Source: Paraburkholderia phytofirmans PsJN
GTDB lineage: Bacteria > Pseudomonadota > Gammaproteobacteria > Burkholderiales > Burkholderiaceae
Assembly: GCF_000020125.1 (NCBI RefSeq)
Contig: NC_010676.1
Span: forward strand, 806,001 to 870,000
DNA: 64,000 nt
Direction of reading: 5' to 3'
The notes beneath the pieces are model-generated. The model was not told the DNA's origin and made no database searches. It saw only the letters and a list, made by a program, of their open reading frames with translations. Position numbers and translations under genes: made by a program. Of the stretch, positions 54,948 to 63,095 are shown one piece after another (the stretch's first letter is position 1; each line of letters starts with the position of its first letter).

Positions 54948-56441
54948 CACCCAGCCGAATTGACCCGTCTCATAGTCCATGTAATAGCGATGCGTCGTGA
55001 AGAAGCCGATGCCAATGTCATTGAGATTGGTCGTGGGCAGGATGGTCGTCGTATAGTTGCCGGTCCCGGCGGTAAACGAATAGGTGTACACGTCGGCGAG
55101 ATTGCCGCGGATGGCGATCCCGAACTGAATGGTGACCTGCGTGCCGGCCGCGATCGTCGACGGGAACCCGGTGTCGAGCGTTCCAAGCGTCATGCCCGAA
55201 TTCGCTGTGTCCAGCAGCGCGCGCGTCTCGCTGCCATGGTTGTCGAAGTACAAGGTTGTCAAGTCGCCAATGTAGGTACTGCATTCGACTGAGGCTGGCG
55301 GTACGTAAGTCAAGTTTAGCGTGGCGCAACTCGTGTTTGAGGTCCAGCCACTAGCGAACCCTAGCGCCTGCGTGGTCGTAGCGTTGACGCCGACCGTCAG
55401 GGAGGGCACGGCAGCGCAACTACCCTGCGTGCCGATCTGGCAGTTCTGCAAAGTAAGCGGCGCCAACAGGAAACCGGGGTCCACGTTCGACGAAAACGAC
55501 ACCGAACGTAACGGGCTGAGAAGAGCACATGCGTTCGACGAACCCGGCGGCGTGGCGCAGGTCCCCGGATAGACGAAGGCGCCGGTCAGGGGGCCGATAG
55601 GCGTATAGGTCCCTCCAACACCGAACACATTCGATGCGACCGTCGACGGCAACGCCGTGCCGTTGGCGCTGGTCGATACCTGGTACACCAGCAGGATCGG
55701 AAGTACCGCCGTGGTCACATCTCCGGCAGAACCGAAAGTCACCTGCGCGTAAGCCAGATTGCCGGTTGCCCTGATCAAAGGGCCATTCGTGCTGTAGGCG
55801 CCGAAGAGTGTTCCCAATCCAAAGTTGATGCCCGCGCCCTGGCCATTCAGATATGTCGTCATCACGTTGTTCGTGACCGTGATGCCGTTGTACGTGATCG
55901 TGCTTTGACCGGCTGGGAAATCGAAGCCGTTGATGTTCACCATGGACGGCGGAACGACATCGAACGCATTCAGTACGACGCCGGCCGAAACGGTGTCGAG
56001 CGTCGCGTTGATCGACACCGGGTTGTTGCCCACCATCGTCACGGGTACATAAGCGCGCGAGTAACCATCCGGCGCCGTGGCGACCGGATAGATGCCAATA
56101 GCGGTAGGACTGGAGATCACCGTGTTGCACGCGACATCGATGTTGCCGACATTGGCGCCCGCCACGGTGCCGCCGCCCTGGCTGATCACGCAGTTCTCGC
56201 CGCCTGGCTGGCTCGCCACTGAAATCCGATAGGCGGCGCCGTTGGTCAGTTGATCCGGGAACGCAAAGCGGGTGGCGCCCGCCGCGACGGCGATGGTCGT
56301 GGTGCCATTGGTCAGCGTCAACCCGGATGACGAGAGGTGATCGACCGTGCCCGAGACCGTATAAGTCGTCAGCGAGCCATTTCCCCCGCCGCAACCGAAC
56401 AGCGTGAGGATGCACGCCAGCAACGCGATTCTGATGCTCAT
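54945..56441 (-). CDS. Surface lipoprotein, possibly bilobal pepsin-like fold
   Basis: 498 residues. A lipoprotein signal ending LFGC is followed by GGG. The body is Thr/Ser/Gly/Val-rich with little charge, like beta-rich secreted proteins. Two motifs, LDTVSAG (near 148-154) and LLDTANSG (near 418-425), are spaced like the two DTG loops of pepsin/retropepsin folds but the Gly is replaced, so proteolysis is doubtful. It could be related to DUF3443-type proteins; I do not claim this firmly. It is divergent from a second lipoprotein gene and sits among signalling genes. Function unknown. Confidence 0.65.
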   Translation of the reverse strand: MSIRIALLACILTLFGCGGGNGSLTTYTVSGTVDHLSSSGLTLTNGTTTIAVAAGATRFAFPDQLTNGAAYRISVASQPGGENCVISQGGGTVAGANVGNIDVACNTVISSPTAIGIYPVATAPDGYSRAYVPVTMVGNNPVSINATLDTVSAGVVLNAFDVVPPSMVNINGFDFPAGQSTITYNGITVTNNVMTTYLNGQGAGINFGLGTLFGAYSTNGPLIRATGNLAYAQVTFGSAGDVTTAVLPILLVYQVSTSANGTALPSTVASNVFGVGGTYTPIGPLTGAFVYPGTCATPPGSSNACALLSPLRSVSFSSNVDPGFLLAPLTLQNCQIGTQGSCAAVPSLTVGVNATTTQALGFASGWTSNTSCATLNLTYVPPASVECSTYIGDLTTLYFDNHGSETRALLDTANSGMTLGTLDTGFPSTIAAGTQVTIQFGIAIRGNLADVYTYSFTAGTGNYTTTILPTTNLNDIGIGFFTTHRYYMDYETGQFGWV

Positions 56442-56632
56442 GTTGTGCCCCGTTGGTCTGCGTCGTGACGGCGATCGGGCCGTCCCCGGGTTCGATTAAC
56501 TATACAGTTTTCGCCGCATGGCGTTAGCGTTTTCGCTCGAACGCTAATTGGTGGTCCGTGAAAATAATTCGTCTTATAATCCGCTTCCGAATGCAAAAGA
56601 TAATAAAACAACCAACACAAGGTATTATAAAA

Positions 56633-57697
56633 ATGAAAGAAGAAAATCGGGGTTTTGAAATAAACCAGTTGCGTTTTGTATTTCCCTTTACGCTGCTCCT
56701 GGCCTCCTTGCTCTGCGCATGCGGCGGTGGAAGTAGCCCATCCTCCGCGCCGGCCGCCAATCTCAGCGCCGCGCAGCAGAATTACGAGAATTTCACGCTG
56801 GCAAGCAATGGGGGCCAACACTTTGTGACCGGCCTGCTCAGCTTTTCCACTTCGTCGGGCGGTGCGCCCACACTGAATACGGCCACCTCCTACTTTTTCA
56901 CGCGCGATTCAAGCTTGGCGCAAAGCCCGGCGGTGGCCGGTCCCCAACGGCTTACAACGGGCACCTCCACGATCGATCCGGCGCTCGGCGTGCCCGCGGC
57001 AGCCGGCCAACGTTACCTGGTGAACGGAAGTGTGGTTGTCGAGGCAATTCCAGCGCAGGTGCAGGTCAGCTACAGCGGTGCAAATGTAGAGGAAACGGAT
57101 CTGGCTTCGGACGGCAAAACCGTCACGATGACCTTGCGAGGGACCAGCTATACGACGGTGCCACTGTCCGGCGCTATTTCGAATTCGCCATCTGAGTTAT
57201 TCAACGGTAGCGCGCTTGGAATCGTCACCAACACCATTAACGGCAACTCGCTCTATAACCGCCAGGCAAGCTGGCAAACCGGAGCCGCCTATCTGAAAGT
57301 GGTGAGGGAAGTGGTTGGCGATACCGTAGTGGCAGGGGACTGCGCATTGCCCAATACGACAGGGCCGAATCTCACGCCGTGCGTCACGACCGCATCGACA
57401 CTGGAAGGCTTTTTCCCGCATACCAGCAGTGCGGACAACACGACATATAACCTGAGTGACGGTCAGATCGTCACACTCGCCGGAACGCGGGCCTGGGTCG
57501 CCAATGTCGCATCGAACTCTGCTACGACTCAGTACCGGGTCTATTTTCAGAATAACGGGCAAATCTTCAGCGGGGATCTGATCAAGGACGCTACGACGCT
57601 AGGGACCTATCCACTCGGCAGCAGCACGCCGCAGAATTTCTATATTTTCCTCAATAGCGTCGCGGTGCAGTCGGTGAAGTCGGCCATCACCTTCTGA
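56633..57697 (+). CDS. Lipoprotein, unrecognised (surface-associated)
   Basis: About 354 residues from ATG 56633. After a short basic start the signal ends LLASLLCAC with probable lipidated Cys30, followed by GGGSS, as in the divergent lipoprotein. The mature part is Ser/Thr/Asn/Gly-rich and beta-type, with no motif I can name. The upstream 150 bases are unusually AT-rich compared with the window (many A/T runs near 56560-56630), suggesting a strong promoter or recent origin. The start is uncertain (no close Shine-Dalgarno). Convergent with the sensor kinase. Confidence 0.6.
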   Translation: MKEENRGFEINQLRFVFPFTLLLASLLCACGGGSSPSSAPAANLSAAQQNYENFTLASNGGQHFVTGLLSFSTSSGGAPTLNTATSYFFTRDSSLAQSPAVAGPQRLTTGTSTIDPALGVPAAAGQRYLVNGSVVVEAIPAQVQVSYSGANVEETDLASDGKTVTMTLRGTSYTTVPLSGAISNSPSELFNGSALGIVTNTINGNSLYNRQASWQTGAAYLKVVREVVGDTVVAGDCALPNTTGPNLTPCVTTASTLEGFFPHTSSADNTTYNLSDGQIVTLAGTRAWVANVASNSATTQYRVYFQNNGQIFSGDLIKDATTLGTYPLGSSTPQNFYIFLNSVAVQSVKSAITF

Positions 57698-57781
57698 TTG
57701 CTTTCTGGCCGCTTCCGCTTGCATGACCAGCGGGTTCGCTCCTGACTCACTTCGGGGGTCGCTTTCGAGAGCGCTAATCGC

Positions 57782-60340
57782 TCAGAAATCCCGCTGTTCA
57801 TGGCTTGCTCTCGCCGTAACGAAATACGTCTGCAACGCATCGGTCGAACGTTCGCTCAGGATGCCGATGCGCGCAAGCCATTCGGCTTCCACCGGCCATT
57901 GGCCTTCCACCACGCGCGGATAGATTTGCCGCGCGAACTGATGCAACGCCCTCGCGCCGATATTGCCGCTCACGCCAAGCAGGACATGCAACGCGCCGTG
58001 CGTCGATTCGAGGTCGCCGGCCGCGACGCTGCTCGCAAGCCGCGTCACCAACTGGCGAATCTGCTCGATGCCTTTGAGGAACGATTCGTCGAGCAGATCG
58101 AGCGATGCAAGCTCCTCAAGATGTTTCTCGTCGAGCAGTTCGCTGTCCGTCACGATGGGCAGTTTGCCGGCCGGCGTCGGCGATAGTTCGGCTTCTGCCG
58201 GCACGCTCGAGCCGCGTTGCTGGGCGAACTGCCGCGCAAGGCACGCGTAGAGCGACCCGGCTTGCACCGGTTTGATCATGACTTCGTTCATGCCCACGGC
58301 GAGACAGGTCTGCACGGCCTTGATATCGGACTGGCTGGTCAGCGCGATGATCGGCACGGTGGCATACGCGTCGGCGCGCGCGCGAATCGATGCAGTCGTT
58401 TCCAGGCCGCCCATGCCCGGCATATTCATGTCCATGACGATAGCGTCGATCACGCCGTCCGCCTGCAGATGCGCGAGCACGGCCTGCCCGTGCTCGGCCT
58501 CCACGACGCTCGCGCCGCATCGCTCCAGATAGGCTTTGGCCACCAGCCGGCTGTAGGTGTCGTCGTCCGCGACGAGGATCGATTTGCCGGAGAACGCGTC
58601 GGATTTCTGGCTCAGATGGTGGCGGTTGCCGTTCTCGACGAGCGCCTGCAGCGTGGTGATCAATTCGATCACGCTGCAGGATTTGCTGATGATTCCGTCC
58701 ATGCCGGCGCGCCGGGCGAGCACACGCACCACACTCCCAGGCTCGGCGGTATAAGCGGCAATCAGGACATTCCAGCCTGGATGGTCGTGACCGGCGCGAA
58801 TTCTCTCTGCAGTCGTGTAGCCGTCCAGAACCGGCATGTTGATGTCCATCAACACGAGGTCATACGGGGCCGACTCGCGGAGCACGGTCAACGCAAGCGC
58901 GCCATTTTCCGCTTCGCTCACGTGCGCGCCCACTTTCGACAATGCACGACAGGCGCGCGCACGCTGAGCGGCGTCGTCGTCCACCACGAGAATGCGCCGG
59001 TCTTTGAACACCGGCGTGGCGCGTTCAAAAATCCGCTGCTCGTGTTCTACGATCTCGCTCTTCGGGACGACGGGAAATCGCAGCGTGAATTCCGTGAACT
59101 TGCCGACTTCCGAGCGGCAACTGATGCTACCGCCGAAGGCGCGCATCGCGCGCTGGCAGTAAGCGAGTCCGAGTCCCGTGCCGCCCGAAGTGCCCGCGGT
59201 ACGGAAAGGCTCGAACAGATGCGACACCATCTCGGGCGCAATGCCGGGCCCCGTGTCGCGAACCATGACCGACTGCTGTTCGATCGTCAGTGTGAGCGTG
59301 GCCGCCGGGTGTGTGGCGATGTGATGCAGCGCGTTCTTGATGAGATTGAACAGCGTGAACAGATAGACGGTTTCGTCGACCTTGAAGGTAAAGTCTTCCC
59401 GCACCACCAACCTGACCTTGCCGCGTTCCTTTTCGTCGCCGAAGCCGTATTCTTCCAGCGCCTTACGCGTGGTGCCCGTCGCGCTCAGATACGTAAGGTA
59501 GTCCGGGCGAATGGGTTTGGCGCTGACCTCGTCCAGCGTCATGGCAATAATGCGCAGGCCGCGCTCGATCGACAACTGCCCCTGGGCGAGATGACGATAT
59601 AGCCCAGCGGCGCTCTCGTTCCTGTCGTGCCGGTCGTGGTGTTTGTCGTGTGTGAGGGCGAGCGGGCGGTTGGCTCCCATCGTAGCGGGCAGGGCTTCTT
59701 CCACGCGATCCAGCACATAGCGCAACTGGCTGAGAGGGTTGCGCATTTCATGCGCGATCGAACCGGCGAGAGCCTGCAACGCGCGGTTCTTTTCGACGAA
59801 GATGCGTCCTTTACTGATCGCATGGCTGAACGCCATGCTGCAAAGGACGACAACCGGCAGCAAGGCGAGATTCGACTGATCGGCCGCGGTCACGACGATC
59901 GGCACCGGCGAACTGATCACCGCGGCAAGCGCCCCGGAAAAAACGCCAATGCCGATGCAGCCCATCAGCAAAAGCGGATTGTCGATGCACAGCGCCATGA
60001 TGAAGATCATCATGACCTCGGTCATCATCCACATGGTGGAGAATGAATTTCTGATCGCGAGAAATGTGCAAACGAATGGCAGGACGTAGATCAGGCAGCA
60101 ATGCCAGTAGATCAGCAGGTAATGATTGAACCGCTTTGGCCAGCGTGCCTGGAAAATCAATGGAATGCAGACGAGCGCCGCGCTGAGCCGAAGGGCGAGA
60201 TTGTCGTAAGGCTGTGGCAGGACATAGGTCCAGACTACGTAGTAGATGGGGTGGCACAGGAGGCCAAGTGCGCCGCCCCATCGTATTGCAAACCGGCTTC
60301 GTTCCAGCACGTCCCGCATGCTCTCGCGCGGCATTAACAT
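57782..60340 (-). CDS. CqsS-like hybrid sensor histidine kinase (TM-HisKA-HATPase-REC-REC-Hpt)
   Basis: 852 residues; ATG 60340 has a perfect GGAGG. The N-terminal membrane domain (about 20-180) matches Vibrio CqsS in wording and spacing: HPIYYVVWTYVLPQPYDNLALR and SFSTMWMM. Then HisKA with SIAHEMRNPL (His197), HATPase with NLIKNALHH, DTGPGIAP and GGTGLGLAY, two receivers (Asp499; Asp637) and an Hpt with HVLLGVSGNIGA (His785; Lys of the usual HxLKG is Leu). Classic CqsS has only one receiver. A His/Asp-rich loop (231-243, HDKHHDRHDRNES) follows the H-box. It is 18 bases downstream of the AAR-like gene and presumably senses a hydrophobic signal. Confidence 0.85.
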   Translation of the reverse strand: MLMPRESMRDVLERSRFAIRWGGALGLLCHPIYYVVWTYVLPQPYDNLALRLSAALVCIPLIFQARWPKRFNHYLLIYWHCCLIYVLPFVCTFLAIRNSFSTMWMMTEVMMIFIMALCIDNPLLLMGCIGIGVFSGALAAVISSPVPIVVTAADQSNLALLPVVVLCSMAFSHAISKGRIFVEKNRALQALAGSIAHEMRNPLSQLRYVLDRVEEALPATMGANRPLALTHDKHHDRHDRNESAAGLYRHLAQGQLSIERGLRIIAMTLDEVSAKPIRPDYLTYLSATGTTRKALEEYGFGDEKERGKVRLVVREDFTFKVDETVYLFTLFNLIKNALHHIATHPAATLTLTIEQQSVMVRDTGPGIAPEMVSHLFEPFRTAGTSGGTGLGLAYCQRAMRAFGGSISCRSEVGKFTEFTLRFPVVPKSEIVEHEQRIFERATPVFKDRRILVVDDDAAQRARACRALSKVGAHVSEAENGALALTVLRESAPYDLVLMDINMPVLDGYTTAERIRAGHDHPGWNVLIAAYTAEPGSVVRVLARRAGMDGIISKSCSVIELITTLQALVENGNRHHLSQKSDAFSGKSILVADDDTYSRLVAKAYLERCGASVVEAEHGQAVLAHLQADGVIDAIVMDMNMPGMGGLETTASIRARADAYATVPIIALTSQSDIKAVQTCLAVGMNEVMIKPVQAGSLYACLARQFAQQRGSSVPAEAELSPTPAGKLPIVTDSELLDEKHLEELASLDLLDESFLKGIEQIRQLVTRLASSVAAGDLESTHGALHVLLGVSGNIGARALHQFARQIYPRVVEGQWPVEAEWLARIGILSERSTDALQTYFVTARASHEQRDF

Positions 60341-60358
60341 CAGGCCTCCAGTGACGTT

Positions 60359-61585
60359 CTACGACCCCATCAATTCTTGCTTGCCGCGAACTTGCGCATC
60401 CGCCAACTCGATCGGCGAACCGTCTTTCCCGTGGAAAGGGCCGACCGTGAAGCCGTACTTCTTCAGCAGGCTGTGCGTGTACGAGACGGACCACACGGGC
60501 GGGCTGCCGATGATGAAGTCGGACGCAATGCCTTCCTGCCAGGCGGAGTAGCCTTCGGCGAAACAGGTATAGCAGTCGCGCGTGCTCGGCAGCCGGAACG
60601 GGAACGCGGTGTCGAGTCCGGCAGGGCCACGGGCGAAGCACTCAATATATAGCGTATGACCGCGTGACGCGAGTTCAGCCTCGACGCTCGCCGCCCGCGG
60701 ATGGGAGTCGTCGATCCAGAACTGCGCACGCTTGAGATCGGCCGCGGTGAGGTAGGGCACGCTGGTGCTGCTCGCCAGGATCGCGCCGTCGAAGTCCGGC
60801 AACGGCGTGTTCGGGCTAAAGGTGTGCACGGAGACCCGCGTTTTACCGAGCAGGTCCGATGCCATCAACTCCCTGGCTTGCTCCGTGAGCAGGTTCACCT
60901 TGTCCGGCAGGTCGATCAGAACAAGCTCGCGCGGTGCATCTTTATAGAGCGCGTATTTGGCCACCGTCGTGCCGAGCCGGCCGGCCGCGCCGAATAGAGC
61001 AAGCCTGGTCTTGCCGAATTCGAGGTCGAGCTCATTGCAGCAGTGCATGGCCCAGTCTTTCAGCATCGCGGCGGTGGCGGCGTGGCCCGTGGTGATATGC
61101 GGCGGTTTGGTATCGCGCGGCAGTGCCCCGTAGTTGCAGGCGTAAGGCGTTGAGGCGCCCATCGCCACCATGTTCAGGCCGGCCTGTCTTGCCAGCTCCA
61201 GCGCCGGGAAAAATTGCGTCTCGCGGAATCGCTTGATGCCGCGCGGGCTGCCGAGCCACATTTCCAGCGGCACCGGGCAGGCAATATTGGCGCCGATGAT
61301 CTGGGAGCCCGAATAGATCGGTGAGGCAATGAAAGGCTTGGTGTTCCAAAGCTCTTCTTCGAATGACGCATTTCGTTGCTTCACATTGTGAAATGAAAAC
61401 GAAAGTGTTTCCCAATCGGTAGCGTGAAATAGAAACCCGACTCCGCCTTGACCGGCCGGCAGATTATCCCGGATCTCGTCCGGGGGGATGGTGTGTTTAA
61501 GTTTTAAGGCGCCCGTTTGAAGTTGACGAACCCCGTGTTGCTCGTCGGAATAGGTCTTTACTTCGTGGTGAACAGAAGTTCTCAT
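60359..61585 (-). CDS. Acyl-ACP-reductase (AAR)-like NAD(P)H dehydrogenase
   Basis: 408 residues. Features shared with cyanobacterial aldehyde-forming acyl-ACP reductase: LNMVAMGASTPYACNYG then ITTGHAATAAML (AAR reads GAST and TTGN-x-x-TA), Rossmann motif LALFGAAGRLG (196-205) and the C-terminal YTCFAEGY, where Cys341 corresponds to the catalytic Cys of AAR (ACFAE). AAR is about 340 residues; this protein has ~60 extra N-terminal residues. It should reduce an acyl thioester or related acid to an aldehyde. GGGAA lies upstream of the ATG. It is first in a two-gene unit with the CqsS-like kinase. Product unknown. Confidence 0.65.
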   Translation of the reverse strand: MRTSVHHEVKTYSDEQHGVRQLQTGALKLKHTIPPDEIRDNLPAGQGGVGFLFHATDWETLSFSFHNVKQRNASFEEELWNTKPFIASPIYSGSQIIGANIACPVPLEMWLGSPRGIKRFRETQFFPALELARQAGLNMVAMGASTPYACNYGALPRDTKPPHITTGHAATAAMLKDWAMHCCNELDLEFGKTRLALFGAAGRLGTTVAKYALYKDAPRELVLIDLPDKVNLLTEQARELMASDLLGKTRVSVHTFSPNTPLPDFDGAILASSTSVPYLTAADLKRAQFWIDDSHPRAASVEAELASRGHTLYIECFARGPAGLDTAFPFRLPSTRDCYTCFAEGYSAWQEGIASDFIIGSPPVWSVSYTHSLLKKYGFTVGPFHGKDGSPIELADAQVRGKQELMGS

Positions 61586-61980
61586 TTGATTTTCCCGTTG
61601 ATTGAAACTCGCGTTGGACAGTCAGCGCGACAAAGTCGACTGGCGTGTTAGATGGTCGACCCTTCAACTCTAGAGAAAACTAGTGCGGTGTGCGCGTCTG
61701 TTGTTTCGCATTGCCGAGAATGGGCACCTTCGGCGAGCGGGTCCGGTAGATTTTTCCAGCGAGAAGATGTGTTGAGCCACCGGGACAGTGAGCGCGAAAT
61801 CTTTCCGATGGAAAATTTTGGATGGCCGTGCGGACGAACGTTTGAACGTGCATGGAGTACCGGCTAGCCGCTGTTGTTCGGCTAGGCGGACGCGATGGCA
61901 TGAGGGTGAGCCAGTCGGTCCGCGCCTCGTGGACACGTTGGAGTGAAGCATGCGTTAAAGCGCGGACGGCAAGACGTGCT
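61586..61980. other. Intergenic region upstream of the AAR-like operon
   Basis: About 395 bases with the promoter for the AAR-like/kinase unit and the 3' side of the DUF3563 gene. Long minus-strand frames here are shadow. No clear operator or other gene seen. Confidence 0.3.
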
Positions 61981-62166
61981 TCACATTCTTCCGTCATGCG
62001 GCGTGCTGCCTGCATACCAGCGGACTGGATCCGCATGCGTTTCCGCAACGTTGATGCGGTGTTCAAGATCGACCAGATCGACCGACGACGCCAGATAGGC
62101 CTCGCGTTCATGGTCCTCGGTGGTGATCAGCAAGGCGCTCAGTTTCTTTGCAAGTTCGGTGAACAT
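61981..62166 (-). CDS. DUF3563 small protein
   Basis: 61 residues. The sequence FTELAKKLSALLITTEDHER then EAYLASSVDLVDLEHRINVAE is the DUF3563 signature (EAYLAxSxDxxDLExR), a small family common in Burkholderia relatives and of unknown function. CTGGAG lies 6 bases before the ATG. Cytoplasmic, helical. Confidence 0.8.
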   Translation of the reverse strand: MFTELAKKLSALLITTEDHEREAYLASSVDLVDLEHRINVAETHADPVRWYAGSTPHDGRM

Positions 62167-62416
62167 GATTTTCTCCAGTCCGTGTTGCGACGAGTGCTTC
62201 GATCCGGCTGCGGGAGCCGGCGTTGCCCGTCGATGGAATGCAGCTTAGGCGCGAAGAATGAGCCGGAAATGAGCGCTCGAAAGCGGCGAATCACACCTTG
62301 ACCCTGTGCGAATTCCGGACTGGTACGCAGCTAATTTCCCCCTCATTCTGCGTGACCACAATGCAGTCATTCGATGCAGCCAACCGACTCGCACCGATCG
62401 ACAAGGGGAACAGAAC

Positions 62417-62695
62417 ATGAAAGTCATTCGCCATCTAATAATCGCCGCCGCGCTCGGCGCCGGCCTGGTGAGCTGCGCCCAGGCGCATGTGTTCGTCGGG
62501 GTCGGGCTTGGAGTAGGCGGCCCCGTGTTTCCGGTGGTGCCTGCTTACGTGCCGCCGCCGGTCTACTACGCACCGCCGCCACCGCCTCCGCCGCCGGTGT
62601 ACACGGCGCCGGTCGTGATCGGGTACTACGGGCATCCGTACTATCCGCGCTATTACGGCGGCTGGGGTTACGGCTATGGCTACTGGCGCCGTTGA
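62417..62695 (+). CDS. Small exported Pro/Tyr-rich protein (PXPV/YXX-type)
   Basis: 92 residues from ATG 62417 (AAGGGGAAC upstream). The N-terminus MKVIRHLIIAAALGAGLVSC is a signal peptide, then a short Val/Gly-rich segment, a proline tract of eight Pro, and a Tyr/Gly-rich end (HPYYPRYYGGWGYGYGYW). Such proteins are widespread in Burkholderiales as secreted or envelope proteins of unknown function. A GGCGCC hairpin surrounds the stop codon. Confidence 0.75.
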   Translation: MKVIRHLIIAAALGAGLVSCAQAHVFVGVGLGVGGPVFPVVPAYVPPPVYYAPPPPPPPPVYTAPVVIGYYGHPYYPRYYGGWGYGYGYWRR

Positions 62696-62701
62696 GGCGC
62701 C
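62685..62701 (+). terminator. GGCGCC hairpin with stop codon in the loop
   Basis: Perfect 6-bp arms (62685-62690 and 62696-62701) with loop GTTGA hold the TGA stop of the Pro/Tyr-rich gene. No T tract. Could be a mild attenuator before the downstream lipoprotein gene. Confidence 0.25.
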
Positions 62702-62768
62702 GGCTCGAAACGGCAGTACCCCGAACCAACATCAAATTAACGATTAACGATCAAGAGGATCATCGGTC

Positions 62769-63050
62769 ATGAAGCAACGTCAAATGGCTTTGGTCGCCGC
62801 TACCGCGCTGGCGCTTTCACTCGTATCCGGCTGTGCCGTCGCCGACGATGGCTACGCCTACGGCTACTACATGAGCCGTCATCCGAACATCGAAGCGGCG
62901 GATTTCAACGCGCAGCAGGCCATCGGGCGGATGCGCGCCGCGCAGCGCGCCAACGGCTACGACATGGGCGGCCACGCAGGCCGGGCGATCGCCTTGATGC
63001 AGGAAGCCCGCGCCGAAATGCAGGCCTCCGCCGAAATGGCGACGCGTTGA
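62769..63050 (+). CDS. Small lipoprotein, unrecognised
   Basis: 93 residues. Signal MKQRQMALVAATALALSLVS ends in GC, a lipobox. The mature chain HPNIEAADFNAQQAIGRMRAAQRANGY then AGRAIALMQEARAEM is helical and Ala-rich, as in small periplasmic lipoproteins common in Burkholderiales. GAGGAT lies upstream. It follows the Pro/Tyr-rich gene by 73 bases and may be co-transcribed. Function unknown. Confidence 0.72.
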   Translation: MKQRQMALVAATALALSLVSGCAVADDGYAYGYYMSRHPNIEAADFNAQQAIGRMRAAQRANGYDMGGHAGRAIALMQEARAEMQASAEMATR

Positions 63051-63055
63051 GCGCA

Positions 63056-63071
63056 TCGTCCACCTGGACGA
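63056..63071. terminator. 6-bp hairpin in a convergent gap
   Basis: TCGTCC-ACCT-GGACGA (63056-63071) is a perfect 6-4-6 stem-loop just after the lipoprotein stop and before the stop of the convergent alpha/beta hydrolase. No T tract. Confidence 0.3.
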
Positions 63072-63095
63072 GCGCGCTGGCCGGGGCTGGCGGAT

